Assembly: GCA_026260175.1 (NCBI GenBank)
Contig: JAKCWW010006296.1
Coordinates: forward strand, 1-33,028
Direction: 5' to 3'
DNA: 33,028 nt
From: Reticulitermes lucifugus
Taxonomy: Eukaryota > Arthropoda > Insecta > Blattodea > Rhinotermitidae
Shown here: in pieces, positions 29,991 through 33,028 of the stretch
Layout of the letters: each line of letters begins with the position of its first letter
How positions within the stretch are numbered: position 1 is the stretch's first letter
Translations under genes and position numbers: made by a program
Notes under the pieces: model-generated
Databases searched by the model: none
What the model was told of the DNA's origin: nothing
Seen by the model: only the letters and a program-made list of their open reading frames with translations

Positions 29991-30252
29991 TTTCAGGTAC
30001 GTTCAATAAACACCAACTAATGCACATAAACTTTATTCACAATAGTTTATTCTTAAAATCCCCCTATACGTATTTCGGTGGTTAAAACCACCATCTTCAG
30101 GGGGTCGTAGAGATTATTTTGCATAGACCTTACAGTTATTATATATATGGTTATATTCGTATATGTAGAATATGAGTGGTCTAATATTGTCCACTTCGTA
30201 CAGTATTGTAAAATAAATTACTATAAAATGGAGTAAAAAGTTTCAGGTACGT
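29991..30252 (-). mobile_element. 238-bp hammerhead-bearing retroelement with 12-bp target duplication
   Basis: TTTCAGGTACGT is present at 29991-30002 and again at 30241-30252, enclosing 30003-30240. Read on the minus strand, the insert has an AT-rich leader of about 135 bp without an open frame, then the best hammerhead-like motif in the window (30060-30104), then about 60 bp ending TGCATTAGTTGGTGTTTATT plus GA at the duplication. That same terminus is found at 8808-8858. The position of the motif near one end, and the retro-type duplication, fit a 5'-truncated or non-autonomous Penelope-like element. No reverse transcriptase or GIY-YIG endonuclease is present in it. The boundary is ambiguous by 2 bp. 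Confidence 0.7.
30060..30104 (-). ncRNA. Hammerhead-like ribozyme motif, complete core
   Basis: Minus strand, 5' to 3': helix I strand CCCC (30104-30101), core CUGAAGA (30100-30094), one U, stem II GGUGGU/ACCACC (six pairs, loop UUUA), GAAA (30076-30073), minimal stem III AUACGUAU, A (30065) as the base before the predicted cleavage, then GGGG (30064-30061) pairing with CCCC. Every core base of the CUGANGA/GAAA/UH consensus is present and all three helices can form. Stem III is only two pairs plus a four-base loop, which in known minimal hammerheads of Penelope-like elements favours activity as a dimer. The extra U before stem II is the one departure. Confidence 0.6.
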
Positions 30253-30789
30253 GCGCGAAACATGCTTGTTGCTTGCATTTTTTCATTTATTCACCCATAC
30301 CCTGATTGAATTACACTGATGTCTGACGTATATATATACACAGTCTAACATCACTTTTCCGATTATAGTTTTTAAGTTTATCATTGCAGTTGTACTTAGA
30401 AAAAGTTTTCAGAATATATAGCCAGACTGACTAAAAACTTATTCGTCTTTAGTAAGCGAAAATGAAAATACAGTTGAACTAGGTTATAACGTCATGAAAG
30501 GGGCTGAATATTTTGTGTCGTTATAAACGAATGTTGTTATTACCGAGAAGTATCATGTTATGGTTAACAGTGACGAATTAATTCGTACCGCAGAAAATCT
30601 GACTCTATAGGCGAGGTGTCGTATAAACCGATGTTATAACCGGGTTCAGCTGTACTTTTTTCTGACACATGAAAGTAATTCTTCTTCTGTTATTTTATCT
30701 TAAACAAATTATGAAGCATGACAAATACACAGAGCGAACAAAATGCCAGGCGGGGAATCCTTTAAATGCAAATTCATGAACCAAAGTCT
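30253..30789. other. Unassigned AT-rich sequence
   Basis: No frame above 60 codons, no hairpin of note and no repeat partner found in the window. Confidence 0.45.
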
Positions 30790-31026
30790 TGAAAAGCTAG
30801 TATTTCATCAGCTGGTGAAGAAACGCCTCGCATCTTTTGGAATCTGACTTTTCATTACCGTTGTCAGAGCAGCCTTATCCTGAGAGAGATCAGTACACTC
30901 CAAATCCACATGTATTTTTTTTTCTTTAAGTTCCATTATAATATTATTCTCCCATCTACAAACAGGTCTCCCAAATTGTCTCTTTACTTCGGATGTTTCA
31001 CTGAAAGTTTGTGTTCGTTTCTGCAC
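30790..31026 (-). mobile_element. LINE 3'-end fragment, copy F
   Basis: A 72-codon minus frame remains open: VKRQFGRPVCRWENNIIMEL, then DLECTDLSQDKAALTTVMKS, then QIPKDARRFFTS. It corresponds to GRPRRRWEDNIKMDL, WIDLAQDRD, ALVNTVMNLRVP and NAGNFLTS of the family. The three codons that include the TGA or TGG position are deleted here (SQD joins KAAL directly), which lets the frame run on. It is the only copy retaining the GRPxxRW block and the C-terminal block in one frame. Confidence 0.85.
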
Positions 31027-31464
31027 ATTATCTGTAAAGTTGTTTTAAATGTTGGAAAAAGTTGTCTGTGGTGACCACGTGACCAAGTGCCACGTTGTGT
31101 GGAAGTGCACACAAACCAATATTTCCTCCAGCCGAAACTCAATTGTGTTTAATGACGAGTACAATGAGCCAGTGTTCCAATTATTCTCGAACTGCTGAGT
31201 CCCGGTTGAACTTGACGTACTGAGTCCCTTCTCCAGGTCTGTTCATTGTTCCCATCCGTGCTATGAGAGTCCTTGATGTGTGGCAGTCGTGCTAACAAAC
31301 GCACGAGTAGGCCTACACTGTTCACAAAATCGAACTATAAAAGAATTATGACCCTTTATCTCGTTTTAACTGAGATAAAGTGTCAGGTTGTATCAAATTC
31401 CTCCTTCAAATATCTACGTTGCACAGCATTGTCTCTCACATTTATTAAAGAAAATGTCTCCCTA
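31027..31464. other. Mostly unassigned; possible reverse-transcriptase scrap
   Basis: At about 31360-31410 (+) the frame reads IKCQVVSNSSFKYLRCT. The SSFKYL word resembles the VxxFKYLGxTI motif that follows the active site in LINE reverse transcriptases. The flanking residues do not extend the match, so I hold it as a weak candidate only. Confidence 0.3.
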
Positions 31465-31800
31465 TGCTTAAGCACCATGCCGTGAAGATGTAAGGAGGAT
31501 TGGAAGTAAAATTAAATGTGAAGTTGTGCCTGTCCACTACGTGAAGGCGTATAGGGGGATCAGAGGTATAGCTCCGCTTACTCATAACCTCGGTACTGGA
31601 TGGAGGTGAGTGGCCAGCATCACGCCCTGGCCGCTTTTCCCTCGAGAAACAACCCCGGTACCGATTGAATAGGAGACTGGGTGAGCCTCAGAACCGATTT
31701 GCACGTTTTGGAGAAGGGAAAAATCTTTTGCCCTGCCGGGATTCGAATACCGGTGTGCCCAGGCTGTCGCTTAGTTACTATACCGACTACGCTATCCCGG
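31465..31800 (-). mobile_element. SINE family 1, full-length copy
   Basis: The minus strand begins GGGATAGCGTAGTCGGTATA (box A region), then ACCGGTATTCGAATCCCGGC (box B), CAAAAGATTTTTCCCTTCTC, CCAGTCTCCTATTCAATCGG, AAGCGGCCAGGGCGTGATGC, ACTCACCTCCATCCAGTACC, GCGGAGCTATACCTCTGATC and CTATACGCCTTCACGTAGTG, ending GACAGGCACAACTTCACAT and about 50 bp more. At roughly 335 bp it is the longest copy and defines the family. Its head matches the plus copy at 3044-3315. Confidence 0.85.
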
Positions 31801-32025
31801 ATCCTTGAATGGGGGTAAATTTAACGTATTTTTAAATCTCCTCAGAAGATCGTGGCAGCTTCACGTCCTGGCCGCTTTACCCCAAGCAGTAGGCTGAGTA
31901 GGCTCTAGAATCGGTCGGGACATAGTGGTGAAGACAGAAATCTGAGCGCTTGCTGAGAGTCAAATCCGGGTCGTCCAGCGAGCTGGCAGACAATTTACGG
32001 AATGAGCTATTCCCGCTCAATTAAA
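31801..32025 (-). mobile_element. SINE family 1, second tandem copy, 3'-shortened
   Basis: Directly upstream, in its own orientation, of the copy at 31465-31800. The minus strand starts GAGCGGGAATAGCTCATTCC and has CGACCCGGATTTGACTCTC (decayed box B), then the AAAGCGGCCAGGACGTGAAG body block. After CACGATCTTCTGAGGAG the family sequence is lost. The arrangement is head-to-tail. Confidence 0.65.
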
Positions 32026-32159
32026 AAACGCGAACAGTTGTTAAAATTCATTTCCTAGTGTGATTGTGTTATTAATATCTTATAGACCATCAATAACAAC
32101 TAATGAATTGGTCTTGAAACTTCTATATAATATTTACTTTCATGAATACTTCGGAAGGT

Positions 32160-32197
32160 TATTTGCGGCGCTGCCGTGTCGAACAGCGCCGCAAATA
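32160..32197. repeat. GC-rich perfect 14-bp hairpin
   Basis: Arms 32160-32173 (TATTTGCGGCGCTG read from the preceding T) and 32184-32197 are complementary over 14 bp with a ten-base loop (CCGTGTCGAA). The GC-rich core GCGGCGCTG stands out in AT-rich surroundings. No Helitron-type CTRR end follows within 15 bp, and there is no T-run for a polymerase III terminator. Confidence 0.9.
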
Positions 32198-33028
32198 GTC
32201 GCTTATATATTTTAAAAAGTGATCTGTATGCGTAGTCTTGGTGGGTGGCCAGCAGCCAGTACGTTTAAATAACGCGCCATTCTAATACACATTATGTGAT
32301 GAAGAAACAATAGCACGGAGTGGAATTCGGAAGTCTGTTCCACGAGACGTACACACTGTACATACGTACGATCGAAGAGCTTTGCGGTTATCCACTGCAA
32401 AATGAAACGACCGGTATTTCATATATGGGAGAGGGGGGGGGGAGCTCATGTGGAATTCCTAATGGACGAAAGAGTGTCGCCCTACTTTCTGATGCACATA
32501 CAAATGGAGGACCCAAACTCTGAGCTCTCACATTAAACACACGTTATATCTGCATTTGCTGTCGTAGAAGCAGAACTGTATTTGTGATCCAACCAGTGGT
32601 GCCTTCTGCTGAAATGTCGGTGTCATCAGCCAACAGGAAACATGTTTATACGTTTGTTTGTTTGTTTGTTTAACACGTTTTGTTATATAAATCAGTGGCT
32701 ATACCAGGTCTGCTCAACCTTTTATGCGGTGCGGGCAACTTGGTAAAGTTTGGTTTGCATGCGGGCAGCATGAACAGCAGTACGTGGAATGAAGAATGAG
32801 TAAGTATGCGTACAGTTATATGTGTGATTGTACCTGTGTATTTTTCTGTACATGAATTTCAATGAAAATATACTGTTCATAACAGGAGAAATTTATAAGA
32901 AAATGCAATTCACAACCTAGGTTGTGGTTTCGCTATTTTGAGCACTTTTTCCAAAATGAATTACAATACAGGGCATACACAAAAGAATGGTGCGGTTTCA
33001 AAAGTGAATGAAAAATTTATGTCTCACA
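32198..33028. other. Unassigned sequence with a GTTT microsatellite
   Basis: Five GTTT units lie at 32652-32671 and a G-tract at about 32431-32440. ACCAGGTCTGCTCAACCTTT near 32704 resembles a hAT-type end (CAGxxxTCTxxAAxCTTTT), but no transposase or matching end lies in the window. Confidence 0.4.

Noticed and set aside
1..33028. CRISPR array, operons, bacterial promoters or terminators
   Set aside because: No regularly spaced repeats. Gene density and repeat content are those of an animal nuclear genome.

Overview
This window looks like repeat-dense, non-coding DNA from an insect nuclear genome. I found no protein-coding gene I would defend. The longest open frames (60-128 codons) are chance frames or fall inside degraded transposons. 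The evidence for an insect is the repeats: tRNA-derived SINEs with box A/box B heads, 3' ends of non-LTR retrotransposons whose reverse-transcriptase C-terminus reads like RMRWAGHVARM...DWIxLAQDRD...VMNLRVP, and a mariner transposase remnant. The SINE heads, the frequent TAGGCCTA words and the wording of the LINE tails resemble what I remember of cockroach and termite sequence. That is recollection, not a search, so the order (Blattodea) is only a guess.

Layout. At 1-3.9 kb lie LINE 3' fragments, a small inverted-repeat element and a SINE cluster in which one SINE has jumped into another. At 3.9-7.4 kb there is mostly unassignable sequence and one CT microsatellite. At 7.4-11.4 kb there is a perfect 59-bp inverted repeat with flanking direct repeats, a tRNA-headed SINE, a minute retro-insertion, a LINE tail and a mariner relic. 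At 13-17.6 kb there are SINE family 1 copies, the longest LINE fragment (about 170 codons, minus strand) and a short element containing an assembly gap. At 18.3-19.25 kb there is a nested palindromic composite and then another LINE tail. At 21.5-25.2 kb there is a second LINE family and two opposed copies of SINE family 2. At 26.5-32 kb there are dense SINEs, two more LINE tails and a short element with flanking duplications.

The most interesting structure is a recurring 35-45 nt motif with the layout of a type I hammerhead ribozyme: CUGANGA, a stem II hairpin, GAAA, a tiny palindromic stem III, then UA. Stem II differs in sequence between copies but stays self-complementary, so it covaries. 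Clear or fair copies are at 30060-30104, 18675-18716, 16962-17000, 29310-29348 and 18366-18399, with weaker ones at 1427-1456 and 11766-11799. Two copies sit in short elements with 12- and 15-bp target-site duplications, and others sit at the ends of inverted-repeat composites. Penelope-like retroelements are known to carry minimal hammerheads, so these may be remnants or non-autonomous relatives of such elements. One regular departure from the textbook core, a U between CUGANGA and stem II, is stated openly.

Nothing here works as an operon or pathway. The window is a record of successive insertions. Families are numbered by me for this window only: SINE 1 (about 310 bp, nine copies), SINE 2 (two copies), SINE 3 (four copies or parts), SINE 4 (two) and SINE 5 (one).
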